A DNA stretch of 24,159 bases. Origin: UBA1424 sp041654095 (GTDB lineage Bacteria > Bacillota_I > Bacilli_A > RFN20 > CAG-826). The notes under the pieces are model-generated. The model saw only the letters and a list, made by a program, of their open reading frames with translations. It did no database searches and was not told the DNA's origin. A program made the translations under genes and the position numbers. Shown piece by piece: positions 14,255 through 22,590 of this stretch (its first letter is position 1; every line of letters starts with the position of its first letter). Location: NCBI GenBank assembly GCA_041654095.1, contig JBAZED010000014.1:1-24159 (forward strand), in the 5' to 3' direction.

Positions 14255-15405
14255 GCGACCCGCCTAAGTTCGAAGTTCTCCTCGTAAAATAGACGGTTTT
14301 TCTTTCCCATCGCTTCTTTTTGTTCAGCGCTCAGCGCGATTATCTCTTGCATCGCTTTAGCGATGCCATCCGCGCTTTGCTCGGCGAGAATCGCACCACC
14401 GCTCGTCACTAAAATATCGCGGCCGTCGCCGCTGATGGCGCCAATGATCGGTTTTCCGTATTTCAAGTAATGAACTAATTTATTCGGGATGGTTTTGCCA
14501 ACTGTCGCGCCTTCTTTTAAGGTGACGATTACCGCATCGGCGTTTTGATATAGCGTCTCGGCTTTTTCAAGAACTAATGGTCCGTGGTAGGTGACGATTC
14601 CTTGCAGGTTATTTTCTTCGATATAAGCTCTTAATTTCGCTGACTCGCTGCCCATCCCCGCTAAGTGAATTTCGATATCGCCGCAATCGCGGAGGAGATT
14701 TCCGGCTTGTGCGAGTTCGTCGATCAACTGGAGATGCCCGATATTGCCGACATAGACGAAATTGTGCTTTTTCGAATAGACGACAGGTGGCAAAGTGCTC
14801 GTCGATGTCAACGAGGGTTGGGGAACGTAGGCGAAAGGCTTGTCCTCAATGCCGAGCACATCGCGAAAATATTCGACAAACGAAGGCGATGAGACGAGTA
14901 TTTTATCGCAGCCTAAATAGAGTTTGCGGCTCCACTTATAAAGAATTTTGTAAATCAGAGAATCTTTCTTGACCGCCCCGGTCGCAACTGTCGATTCCGG
15001 CCACAAATCCAGGCAGTGCAAAACGTGTTTGAGATGATGTTTCTTAGCAAACAGAATCGCCGGAGCGATTGAGATGACCGGCGAGAGCGAGACGGAGAGG
15101 ACGATGTCAAAGTCTTCTTTGAGACGGCGGACGAAGGCTTTTGCATTCCGGTGATATGATAGATAGTTCCGATAAATCGAAAGGCGGCTCATCTTGCGCG
15201 GATATAAGTTGACACGGTGAACTTTGACACCTTGAATGACTTCGTAATTGACCTTTCGATATTCGGGCAAGATTTGATTAAAGCAATAGTTCGGCTTCCC
15301 AGTCACGACCGTGACATCATGGCCCAACTCGACGAGTTCAGCGCAAATATCGGAAACCGTGAAGCGCTCCGGATAATAAAATTGGCAGATGACGAGAATT
15401 TTCAT
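14212..15405 (-). CDS. Glycosyltransferase family 4, WbuB/WcaI-like
   Basis: A 397-residue GT-B enzyme. The N-terminus ILVICQFYYPERFTVSDICAELVELGHDVTVVTGKPNY is typical of the WbuB-like GT4 group used in capsule, O-antigen and colanic-acid assembly. The acceptor-domain HCLDLWPES motif is also typical. The donor domain has FVYVGNIG, IHLAGMGSE and IPNKLVHYLKYGKPI. In the last motif a His stands where most relatives have Glu (usually K-x-x-E-Y), so one of the paired acidic residues appears to be missing. No Shine-Dalgarno site is visible before ATG 15405. It converges on the preceding glycosyltransferase with a 43-base overlap. Confidence 0.9.
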   Translation of the reverse strand: MKILVICQFYYPERFTVSDICAELVELGHDVTVVTGKPNYCFNQILPEYRKVNYEVIQGVKVHRVNLYPRKMSRLSIYRNYLSYHRNAKAFVRRLKEDFDIVLSVSLSPVISIAPAILFAKKHHLKHVLHCLDLWPESTVATGAVKKDSLIYKILYKWSRKLYLGCDKILVSSPSFVEYFRDVLGIEDKPFAYVPQPSLTSTSTLPPVVYSKKHNFVYVGNIGHLQLIDELAQAGNLLRDCGDIEIHLAGMGSESAKLRAYIEENNLQGIVTYHGPLVLEKAETLYQNADAVIVTLKEGATVGKTIPNKLVHYLKYGKPIIGAISGDGRDILVTSGGAILAEQSADGIAKAMQEIIALSAEQKEAMGKKNRLFYEENFELRRVAQLLEKELLAVKNS

Positions 15406-15502
15406 GCGGCAGGTTCTTTTTTACTATCATATAGTATCGCATATTTTATTTAGTGCCCTCATAAAAATCGAAAAAGGCAATGAAATTTATGTGTTAAGCA
15501 CA

Positions 15503-15508
15503 TATAAT
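15503..15508 (+). promoter_or_regulatory. -10 box directly before the flippase start
   Basis: A perfect TATAAT ends ten bases before ATG 15519 and four before ATG 15513. A start six to eight bases downstream falls at 15514-15516, inside or just after the first ATG. Translation would therefore begin at 15519 on a leader of about 3-5 nt. No Shine-Dalgarno site exists for either ATG. The -35 is weak. Confidence 0.45.
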
Positions 15509-15518
15509 TTATATGATT

Positions 15519-17036
15519 ATGCACGAGACAACACGGACAAACGTCATTGTCAACCTCACGCGAACGATTGTCTTAACGATTCTTTCGTTCATCACTTTTC
15601 CATTCGTCTGCCGCGTCTTGGGCGATCAGACGATCGGCTTATATACATGGGCTAATACTTTTGTCTATTACTTCTTGATTTTGGCCCGCATCTCAATACC
15701 GAACTTCGCGATTCGCGAATGCGTTCGGGTTCGTGATGATAAGGTGGCCTTGAGCAAAAAGGCTCAGGAGTTTTTCATCCTCCAATCGATCACGACGATC
15801 CTCTCGTTTGGCTTGATGCTCTCCTTCGTCTTTTCAGTGCCTGAATTATTCACCAATCGCGAAATCATTTTCATCTTATCCATCAACTTTTTGACCGGTG
15901 TCTTCTCCTTTGAGTGGATCTTCATCGCCCTCGAAAAGCATTTTTATATGGCGATGCGCTCCATCGTCATCTTGACCATCAGCGCCATCTCCATTTTCGT
16001 CTTCGTCAAATATCCCGAAGACATCTATATCTACGCCTTCTTCACAATCGGGGTGACGGTTCTAACCGTGGTCAGCAATCTCATCTATTTACCCAAGTTC
16101 GTATCTTTTAAGAAAACCGGGCCTTATGATTTTAAATCATACATTCGCCCTTTATTGGTTTTATTTGCCATCTCCATCGTCCTCTCCCTCTACAACCAAA
16201 GCGACACGTTTATCCTCGGCTTTTTAAATGCCAATAAAGCCGAAGTCGGCAGCTATTCCGTCGGGCTTAAAGGCGTCGATGTCATCATCGCCATCACCAC
16301 TTCCTTAAGCGTCGTCTTCATGCCGCGGGCGAGCTACTACTACCAGCTCGAAGACAAATCCTTTTTCCATAAGCTCACCAAATACTCGATGAACATCACC
16401 CTTTTCATCGCCGTTCCCGCGATCGCCTCGATGACGACGCTGAGCGAGCCGATCACCCGCTTGATCTCCGGCAACTACCTCGAAATCGGCGGCTACTTTC
16501 AGGAGTCGTGGACGATTTTGGCGATTCTCGCTTCCTTGATGATCACTTTTTCGCTCGGTGACATCATCTACACCCAGGTGCTCATCCCCATGAAAAAAGA
16601 GAAGATCTACCTCTATACCGTCTTGATTGGCGCAGCCCTCGATATCGCCCTGTCCGTCATCCTCGGTTTATATGTCTTCAAAGATCATCCAGCGATTGGG
16701 GTGGCTTTGGCCACGGCGGCGACCGACGCTTTTATCATCGCCTTCCTCATCGTCAAGACATGGCGGTGGACCGGCCGCGCCTTATTCAATCGCAACACCT
16801 TAAAAATCTTTATCTTAGGCGGAGCCGTCGCTCTCATCTCCTACTTTGTCGGCCCCTTGCTTTTCGATAGCTTTCTCATCCGCTTTGAAAACGACTACAC
16901 GAGCGCCTACCTCGCCGAACTGGTCAGCGTGGTGGCCATCGCCGGAGTCGTCTATCTATTCGGCCTCCTCGTCTTAAAAGAAGACTTGGTGTCTTCGTTC
17001 GTCCGCAAAAAACCGCAGGAGATCAGCGGTAAATAG
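15519..17036 (+). CDS. Wzx-type polysaccharide flippase
   Basis: A 505-residue MATE/MVF-superfamily exporter with about 12-14 membrane helices. The N-terminus has the flippase hallmark: NVIVNLTRTIVLTILSFITFPFVCRVLG followed by IGLYTWANTFVYYF. It turns undecaprenyl-linked oligosaccharide units from the inner to the outer face of the membrane. It sits among glycosyltransferases, which supports this role. I take the second ATG (15519) because the promoter -10 is too close for the first (15513). It ends one base before the convergent small membrane protein, so no terminator fits. Confidence 0.92.
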   Translation: MHETTRTNVIVNLTRTIVLTILSFITFPFVCRVLGDQTIGLYTWANTFVYYFLILARISIPNFAIRECVRVRDDKVALSKKAQEFFILQSITTILSFGLMLSFVFSVPELFTNREIIFILSINFLTGVFSFEWIFIALEKHFYMAMRSIVILTISAISIFVFVKYPEDIYIYAFFTIGVTVLTVVSNLIYLPKFVSFKKTGPYDFKSYIRPLLVLFAISIVLSLYNQSDTFILGFLNANKAEVGSYSVGLKGVDVIIAITTSLSVVFMPRASYYYQLEDKSFFHKLTKYSMNITLFIAVPAIASMTTLSEPITRLISGNYLEIGGYFQESWTILAILASLMITFSLGDIIYTQVLIPMKKEKIYLYTVLIGAALDIALSVILGLYVFKDHPAIGVALATAATDAFIIAFLIVKTWRWTGRALFNRNTLKIFILGGAVALISYFVGPLLFDSFLIRFENDYTSAYLAELVSVVAIAGVVYLFGLLVLKEDLVSSFVRKKPQEISGK

Positions 17037-17037
17037 A

Positions 17038-17382
17038 TTACAAAGTAATAAAGATGAAAATGACGCCGGTCACAAGCGAGAGCGCGGCGGCGATATAAAA
17101 CGGCAGGCAAATCGCCCAAGTATGGTCGACTATTTCCTTATCCAACGGGTTGTCCCAGTCATGCAATTTTTGACGGGCGATGGCTTTGACGATGTCCTGC
17201 CAGACGTAGCCGACGAAGAGGAGGGCGACGCCGCTGAAGAGCATGATGTAATCGTAATCCCAGACAAAAGCCGGGTCGGTATTTCGACCGACAAACAGGG
17301 GAATAAAAGCAATACCCGCCGCCAGAAGATATAATCCGAGAGCAATTGCATAAGTTCTCCAGTGTTTAAAACTCTTTTCCAT
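17038..17382 (-). CDS. Small three-helix membrane protein, unknown function
   Basis: A 114-residue protein with three membrane helices (about residues 10-30, 43-63 and 88-113). The loop between helices two and three is polar (QKLHDWDNPLDKEIVDHTW) and probably cytoplasmic. AGAGG lies five bases before the ATG and supports the start. It stands alone on its strand between the flippase and the ATP-grasp gene. No motif identifies it; a role in the surrounding polysaccharide system is only a guess from position. Confidence 0.7.
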   Translation of the reverse strand: MEKSFKHWRTYAIALGLYLLAAGIAFIPLFVGRNTDPAFVWDYDYIMLFSGVALLFVGYVWQDIVKAIARQKLHDWDNPLDKEIVDHTWAICLPFYIAAALSLVTGVIFIFITL

Positions 17383-17425
17383 AAGAACCTCTATTTAGTA
17401 TTGTATACTATCAGACTTTCCGCGT

Positions 17426-17454
17426 TTGTAAAAATGAAAGTTTGAGCATATACT
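17426..17454 (+). promoter_or_regulatory. Promoter of the TupA-like gene, near-leaderless
   Basis: TTGTAA (17426-17431), exactly 17 bases, then TATACT (17449-17454) make a good sigma-A promoter. The predicted start near 17461 leaves about 8 nt before ATG 17470, too short for a Shine-Dalgarno site, and none is seen. Confidence 0.6.
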
Positions 17455-17469
17455 ATTTTTACAAAAGAT

Positions 17470-18405
17470 ATGCCCAACCCCAATTTACATGAAAATAAAT
17501 TGAAACGCGCCTTGTATGCGCCGTTTCGCAATGTCGTCAAAAAGCTCTTTCCGGTCTTCTTCGTCAAGCAGCAATATCGCTACATCACGCATCACAAATT
17601 AAACTTAGAAAATCCCATCCGCTATACCGAAAAACTTCAATATCTGCGCTTATTCGTCTACCCCGATGACGAGTTGGTCGTCAAATGCGCGGGTCGCGCC
17701 GGTGTCCGCGAATACGTTGAAGATCAAGGATTTGCCGGTAATTTAATACCGATTTACGGCCTTTACAATAATTTTAACGACATCGACTTCGGCCGTTTGC
17801 CCTCATCCTTCGTCATGAAGGCGACACACGCCTGCGCTTATAACGTCATCGTCCGCGACAAGAGCAATCTCGACCTGATTCCCTTGAAGAAGAAATTCGC
17901 CAGATGGCTCGATACAGACTATGGCCAAAAGACCTTGGAGCGGCAGTATTCGCCGATCAAACCTCAGATCATCATCGAGAAATATATCGGGCAGATCGAT
18001 TCATTGCCCGTCGAGTATAAAATCCACGTTTTTAACGGCGTCGCCAAGAGCATGTATGTCGTCACCGGCCGCGGCGTCGACATCCGCTACAACAACTACT
18101 ACATCGATTGGAAACCGTTCGACGGCTCGCAGTTCAACGGCTGGAAAAAGCGCGACGAACCGATTCCGATTCCCGAAAGCTGGGACGAGATGGTCAAGAT
18201 GGCCGAGAAACTCGCCAAGCCTTTTCCCTTCGTCCGCGTCGACTTATATAACATCGACGGCCACATCTACTTCAGCGAGTTGACTTTTACACCCGCGAAA
18301 GGGACGCTGATCCTCGATGATGATCACTGCGATTTTGAAATGGGGGAGTGGCTCGATATCAAGCCTTTGCTCACCCCATATCCCAAACTAAAAAAGAATA
18401 GATAA
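17470..18405 (+). CDS. TupA-like ATP-grasp protein
   Basis: A 311-residue protein of the ATPgrasp_TupA family, named from teichuronopeptide synthesis in alkaliphilic Bacillus and common in capsule and cell-wall polymer clusters. Family marks include LENPIRYTEKLQYLRL near the N-terminus, LPSSFVMKATHACAYNVIV (nucleotide-binding strand and loop), QIIIEKYIG, the YKIHVFNG strand, and VRVDLYNIDGHIYFSELTFTPAKG with the metal-binding Asp and Glu. ATP-grasp enzymes join a carboxyl group to an amine or similar acceptor, so it may decorate the polysaccharide with an amino acid or link units; the substrate is unknown. It meets the convergent lipoprotein gene with a 7-base gap. Confidence 0.9.
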   Translation: MPNPNLHENKLKRALYAPFRNVVKKLFPVFFVKQQYRYITHHKLNLENPIRYTEKLQYLRLFVYPDDELVVKCAGRAGVREYVEDQGFAGNLIPIYGLYNNFNDIDFGRLPSSFVMKATHACAYNVIVRDKSNLDLIPLKKKFARWLDTDYGQKTLERQYSPIKPQIIIEKYIGQIDSLPVEYKIHVFNGVAKSMYVVTGRGVDIRYNNYYIDWKPFDGSQFNGWKKRDEPIPIPESWDEMVKMAEKLAKPFPFVRVDLYNIDGHIYFSELTFTPAKGTLILDDDHCDFEMGEWLDIKPLLTPYPKLKKNR

Positions 18406-18412
18406 ACTCTGT

Positions 18413-19285
18413 TTAATTCCAAGTTGACCGCGGTAAGAGCACTTCGTAGAGCATCAAGGCGAAGTGGTCTTTTCCGGATGTATCATCGCGGTCGATGGCA
18501 TAGTCTTCGTATGATTCTGCCAATTCAAAGGTAATCGACATCCCCGAGGCCCGCTTTAACAGATTGAGATCAGCGCTCATCGCCAAGGAGAAATAGAAGC
18601 CGACGATGGTCGTTTTACCCCCTGAGTTGGTCATGATCGGATAGTTCTGCATCTGAAACAGATACGGAACATAAAGAGCGTTCACGTGATCATAGACATA
18701 AAAAGTGACGTTGAGATTGATATTGACATCGACGTTGCGGGCTTCGGTTTCATCTGCGCCGCGCAGCGAGACGGCAAAATAGGTGTAAGTATTCAATTCT
18801 TTTGGGAACAGCGTTCCATAGCCACTGCCATCGATCTGGACGCGGGTTTGGGCAAAAGTAATACCATCGCAATGCACGCGACCATCGTATAGACGCGACA
18901 AGAAACCACGGGCAAAGGCTGTATCGATCGAAATGAGATTATTGCTCGGACCATAACCATAGCCAGCATCTTCGTGAGGGGTGTCGGCGACAGTTGAATA
19001 CAATTTCTGATTTGCGACATCATAGTATTTTTCTTCGGGGAGCCACAATTGTTCGAGGTCGGCATCTTCGTTAATTTGAAAACCCTTTGAAAGCGGGATG
19101 TCGTAAGTCTTGCCACTCGTGGCGATTTTGCTCTCTAAAGTCGAATCCCACGTCGAGTAGTAATTGAGTTTAAAATCGCCGGTGTCGTAAGCGTGGCCTT
19201 CATATAGCTCGGAAACGTCGTTCATGCAGCCCGTCAACACGAAGGTAACGGCGACTAATAGAGCGATTGGGAATCGTTTATTCAT
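18413..19285 (-). CDS. Lipoprotein of unknown function
   Basis: A 290-residue secreted lipoprotein: Lys/Arg at the N-terminus, a hydrophobic signal helix and a clear lipobox (VLTGC, Cys20), after which the protein should be lipid-anchored outside the membrane. The mature part is rich in Tyr, Asp, Thr and predicted strand, suggesting a beta-rich globular domain. A central run of alternating residues (DVNINLNVTFYVY) supports this. The start overlaps the stop of the upstream polytopic protein as ATGA, implying the two proteins act together. I recognise no family. Confidence 0.82.
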   Translation of the reverse strand: MNKRFPIALLVAVTFVLTGCMNDVSELYEGHAYDTGDFKLNYYSTWDSTLESKIATSGKTYDIPLSKGFQINEDADLEQLWLPEEKYYDVANQKLYSTVADTPHEDAGYGYGPSNNLISIDTAFARGFLSRLYDGRVHCDGITFAQTRVQIDGSGYGTLFPKELNTYTYFAVSLRGADETEARNVDVNINLNVTFYVYDHVNALYVPYLFQMQNYPIMTNSGGKTTIVGFYFSLAMSADLNLLKRASGMSITFELAESYEDYAIDRDDTSGKDHFALMLYEVLLPRSTWN

Positions 19286-20712
19286 AGCTTGATTTCCTCC
19301 TCTTCATCGTCGGTTTTTGTGATTGTAACGCCTTCTCCGGCACGCGTTAGCTCAAACGCTTCCGGCTGTTCCACCAGCGGTGTCCCGCGAAGGGGATAAT
19401 ATGCATAGCCGATGATGAACAAAACAATTAGATATGGCGCGCTTCTAAAGAAGGAGAAATAGTAATCGTCTTCGTAGACCAAGGGAAAAGTCTGCCACAG
19501 GAAACTGCCGTGCAGCAAAGTGGCAATCAGGAGCGAGATGATAATCGCTTTAATATACCCCGGATCTTTGCTCTTCGCTGAATAGCGGGTGACCGTAAAG
19601 ATGACGAGGAAGAGAAAGGCGATTATGGCGAGGAAGGCGAAGAAGCCACCTTCTTTGATAATTTCAAATTCGAAGGCGCCGGTATTGGCCACCAAGCTCT
19701 CGATGAAGACGGTCGGATAGCCGAATAGACCTTGAGCGGTGAACATGCTCATCAGCACATCGTTGACCGGTGACATGATGCGATTTGTATTAAAGAGCCG
19801 GTTTAAAAAGGCGTTGCCGGAGATTGCGTTGCTTAAGAAAGCGACACCAGCCGCGTTTAAAACGGCGACTAAAAGCGCGATGCCGGCGATGCCGACAACG
19901 GCAAAGAAAGCGTATTGGAGAATCGCTCCGGCTTTTTCACGAGCTTTCACAAAGCGGTAGAGAAGAGCAAAAAGGGCGACGGGAATAAGGAGATATAGAG
20001 CTTCGAGGTTGGGAATTAGGATGACCGACAAGAGACCGACCGCGCCGATCGCGGCAGTTATATAGAATTTCCGCGGTTCTTGGCGCGGCGAGATGTAGAG
20101 CAAGCCGACCAAGGCCGTGCTGAGCATCGTCCCGAATAAAGCGACATAATTGGGAGAGATCTCGGCAAATGAAAAACCGAGCAGCCACTTGGTTTCGTCG
20201 CTGACGATGAAGAGGCGACCATCGTAATAGTAAACCATGCCTTGATAGATGGCCGCGTGGAACGGACCATATTGATATAGCGAATAGACGAGGCTTAGAA
20301 ACACTAAAATAGCCATGGCTGCGCCGATGGTTAGCAAGGCGATGTCGATTTTAAATTTTTTGACGCGGCGAACGGCAAAGCCGAGAAAGAAGAAAGCCAA
20401 GGTTCCGAGCAACACCGAAGCGTTGTCGAGAAGGCCGAAGCCCATCGAAACCGTAAACGTCGAGAAGCCTGTCAAAAATGCGATGATGACCAGCGGAATG
20501 GAGAAGAGCCCCAAGGACAGCCATTCTTTCTTTGATGTGAACATCAATGCGAAGGGAATGAGCGCGAAGGAGATGAGGAAGCCGAGATAGCGGAAGATGA
20601 TATTCGCGTCGGCGAGCGAAAATGCCGTCAGCGCCAGGCACTCGATGACCAAAAAGATGATCAGCGAGTCGTATTTATCGACAAGAGAATATAATTTTTC
20701 CTTTAGTTTCAC
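19282..20712 (-). CDS. Polytopic membrane protein, possible polysaccharide polymerase or ligase
   Basis: A 476-residue protein with about 11-12 membrane helices. A polar loop rich in Tyr and charged residues lies near residues 145-190 (with GMVYYYDGRLFIVSDETKW). A second large loop lies around 280-335, and the C-terminal tail is strongly acidic (TKTDDEEEEIKL). The helix number and large external loops resemble Wzy polymerases and WaaL-type ligases, which have little sequence conservation, so this is a position- and topology-based suggestion. The start is GTG 20712 with CAGGGGGC about six bases upstream. It is translationally coupled to the lipoprotein that follows. Confidence 0.75.
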   Translation of the reverse strand: MKLKEKLYSLVDKYDSLIIFLVIECLALTAFSLADANIIFRYLGFLISFALIPFALMFTSKKEWLSLGLFSIPLVIIAFLTGFSTFTVSMGFGLLDNASVLLGTLAFFFLGFAVRRVKKFKIDIALLTIGAAMAILVFLSLVYSLYQYGPFHAAIYQGMVYYYDGRLFIVSDETKWLLGFSFAEISPNYVALFGTMLSTALVGLLYISPRQEPRKFYITAAIGAVGLLSVILIPNLEALYLLIPVALFALLYRFVKAREKAGAILQYAFFAVVGIAGIALLVAVLNAAGVAFLSNAISGNAFLNRLFNTNRIMSPVNDVLMSMFTAQGLFGYPTVFIESLVANTGAFEFEIIKEGGFFAFLAIIAFLFLVIFTVTRYSAKSKDPGYIKAIIISLLIATLLHGSFLWQTFPLVYEDDYYFSFFRSAPYLIVLFIIGYAYYPLRGTPLVEQPEAFELTRAGEGVTITKTDDEEEEIKL

Positions 20713-20732
20713 GCTTGTGCCCCCTGTCCTTT

Positions 20733-20748
20733 AATCTTATATAAGATT
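20733..20748. promoter_or_regulatory. Perfect 16-bp palindrome before the polytopic protein gene
   Basis: AATCTTATATAAGATT reads the same on both strands and sits 20 bases before GTG 20712, in the 51-base gap after the DUF1295 gene. On the minus strand it includes TATAAG, a passable -10, so it could be an operator over a promoter. It has no loop or T-run, so it is not a terminator. Confidence 0.35.
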
Positions 20749-20763
20749 GTCATTTTTTCAAAT

Positions 20764-21657
20764 TTATTCGGCATTTTTTCTTTGTTTTGCGAATGGTAAG
20801 GGCAAGATCATCCACGTCTCGTCGCAGTATTCTTTAAAGCCGGTTTTGTAAGTTGTGAGGCGCCTTTCCGCCATCGGAATGGAGATGACCATGAACATCA
20901 AGGTGTTGATCAGAGCCCCGAAAAACGTGAACCATAATGCGGGGTTGAGGGCAAAGACGATCGCATAGACACCCCACCACATCATGACTTCGCCAAAATA
21001 GTTGGGATGACGATTATGCTTCCATAAACCGACGCGGATGATCCGCCCTTTGTTTTCGGGCACGCTTCGAAATAATTGCATTTGAACATCGGCCACCGTT
21101 TCAAAAAGGATGGCGATAATCGCCAGCGCGATGCCGATAATTGCCAGATAACTAAATGAAGAACTGCCGAGATTCTTGACGTAGAGGAGCATCGGGTAGA
21201 TGCAGGTATAAACGACCATCGTCGGAAAGAGGTGGATGCCGAAGAGGTTGACCAGCGGATAAAGCTTTCCGCTCTTTTCCTTGAGCATCGCATAACGCCA
21301 ATCCTGATAGGAAAGGTCGGTGAAGGTATAGACAAAATTCCCGGTCAAACGAAGGCTCCAGATGCCGACGAGCACCAGCAAGAGAATGGCGCCAAAATCC
21401 CACACTTGAAAGCGAATCATAAAGGCGAGGAGGATGATGAGAGGCTGGAGGCTCCAATACGGATCGTAGAATGAAGCCGTTTGAAAAATTAAACCGACAC
21501 CCCATACGAACACGGTCGCGACGACATCGGCGATTAAGACAGCGATGAGAGTATCAACCCAAGCAAAGGCTAGGTGATACGCGATTAATCCAACCGCAAA
21601 AGCGAGGATATAGGTGACTAGCAAGACGAGTAAGCCAGGGAGTTTATTATGTTTCAT
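20764..21657 (-). CDS. DUF1295 membrane protein (steroid 5-alpha-reductase C-terminal-like), copy 1
   Basis: A 297-residue membrane protein with about seven helices. The family core is near the C-terminus: ETVADVQMQLFRSVPENKGRI, then GLWKHNRHPNYFGEVMMWWG. The RHPNYFGE motif is shared with sterol reductases and isoprenylcysteine methyltransferases, whose members modify lipids using NADPH or S-adenosylmethionine. The exact reaction of DUF1295 is not established. I chose ATG 21657 over TTG 21663 because GAGG lies about seven bases before it. It follows a DegV/FakB gene, and a second DUF1295 copy is on the far side of that gene. Confidence 0.85.
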   Translation of the reverse strand: MKHNKLPGLLVLLVTYILAFAVGLIAYHLAFAWVDTLIAVLIADVVATVFVWGVGLIFQTASFYDPYWSLQPLIILLAFMIRFQVWDFGAILLLVLVGIWSLRLTGNFVYTFTDLSYQDWRYAMLKEKSGKLYPLVNLFGIHLFPTMVVYTCIYPMLLYVKNLGSSSFSYLAIIGIALAIIAILFETVADVQMQLFRSVPENKGRIIRVGLWKHNRHPNYFGEVMMWWGVYAIVFALNPALWFTFFGALINTLMFMVISIPMAERRLTTYKTGFKEYCDETWMILPLPFAKQRKNAE

Positions 21658-21680
21658 TATCAAACCTCATGAACGAAAAT

Positions 21681-21689
21681 ATTATATCA
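21681..21689 (-). promoter_or_regulatory. Extended -10 element before DUF1295 copy 1
   Basis: The minus strand reads TGATATAAT. The start would be near 21674, with about 17 nt of leader carrying the GAGG ribosome site. It suggests an internal promoter in the lipid-linked gene run. Confidence 0.45.
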
Positions 21690-21719
21690 ATAAATTGATG
21701 ATATTTCAGTCACGAAATT

Positions 21720-22562
21720 TTACTTGGTGAAGTAGACGATGCCGACGCAACCCGGTCCGGCGTGCGTTCCGACGGCCAAGCCGATCGAGGCCTCGGAATC
21801 AAGGGGAAAATCCGGTTTATGAATCTTGATCAAATCGGTGAATTTATTAAACATTTCAGGGTTATCGGTATGGCCGAGAAAAGCCGGAAGCGAATAATCG
21901 ACATCGCAATCGGCTAGATGGTAGACAATGTGATTTAAAGCCCGTTGCATGCCGATGACTTTCGCGGACGAATGTATTTTGCCGTCTTGCATCGTAATGA
22001 TCGGCTTCATATTGATGACGGAGCCGAGGACGGCGAGAGCGAAGGGAATGCGCCCCCCCATTCGCAAATAGCGAAGATCGTCAAAAGCGGCTTGCACGAC
22101 GATGCGACCGCTGATCTCTTTGAGTTTCTCGACAATCGTGACGGCGTTGTCGCCCACATCGCGAAACTGAACGGCGGCGTGGACGAGCGCCAATAAGCCG
22201 AGCGTCGCTTGACGAGTATCGAAGAGGACGACATTACTGCGGTCGAGTTCTTCAACCGCTAGTTTAGCTGACGAGAACGTCGCGCTCGCGTCGCTTGAAA
22301 TCGTCATAATGAGGATTTCATCTTCGACGGGATGCTTCTTCATGACTTCGAGAAAAGCGTTGGGACTAGGCGCACTCGTCTTCGGCAAGACTTTGGCGGT
22401 CCGCAACTTTTGAAAAAATTCCTGATTGCTGATCGTCAGGCCATCGACATAATCGACGCCGTCGATGCTGATGTGGATCGGGACGACGTCAATATCGAGT
22501 TTGTCCGCGGACAATTGGCTGATGTCGGAAGCGCTATCGGTAATAATGTGAACTTTTTTCAT
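21720..22562 (-). CDS. DegV family fatty-acid-binding protein (FakB-like)
   Basis: A 280-residue DegV protein. Characterised members (FakB) hold a fatty acid in a buried pocket and present it to the kinase FakA for phosphorylation and use in phospholipid synthesis. Visible family segments in order: IITDSASDIS, KTSAPSPNAF, ISSDASATFSSAKLA, DTRQATLGLLALVHAA, DDLRYLRMGGRIPFA with the Arg that contacts the lipid carboxylate, NMKPII...DGKI, and the C-terminal VGTHAGPGCVGI. AGGAG lies nine bases before the ATG. No FakA kinase is in this window. It sits between two DUF1295 genes, in a run that also contains DUF2177. Confidence 0.93.
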   Translation of the reverse strand: MKKVHIITDSASDISQLSADKLDIDVVPIHISIDGVDYVDGLTISNQEFFQKLRTAKVLPKTSAPSPNAFLEVMKKHPVEDEILIMTISSDASATFSSAKLAVEELDRSNVVLFDTRQATLGLLALVHAAVQFRDVGDNAVTIVEKLKEISGRIVVQAAFDDLRYLRMGGRIPFALAVLGSVINMKPIITMQDGKIHSSAKVIGMQRALNHIVYHLADCDVDYSLPAFLGHTDNPEMFNKFTDLIKIHKPDFPLDSEASIGLAVGTHAGPGCVGIVYFTK

Positions 22563-22590
22563 AACTAAATACTCCTAAATTAATAATAAT

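Noticed and set aside
21674..21710. Hairpin TATCAATAAATTGATGATA as a terminator after DegV
   Set aside because: The stem is short, AT-only and overlaps a good extended -10 promoter; no T-run follows.
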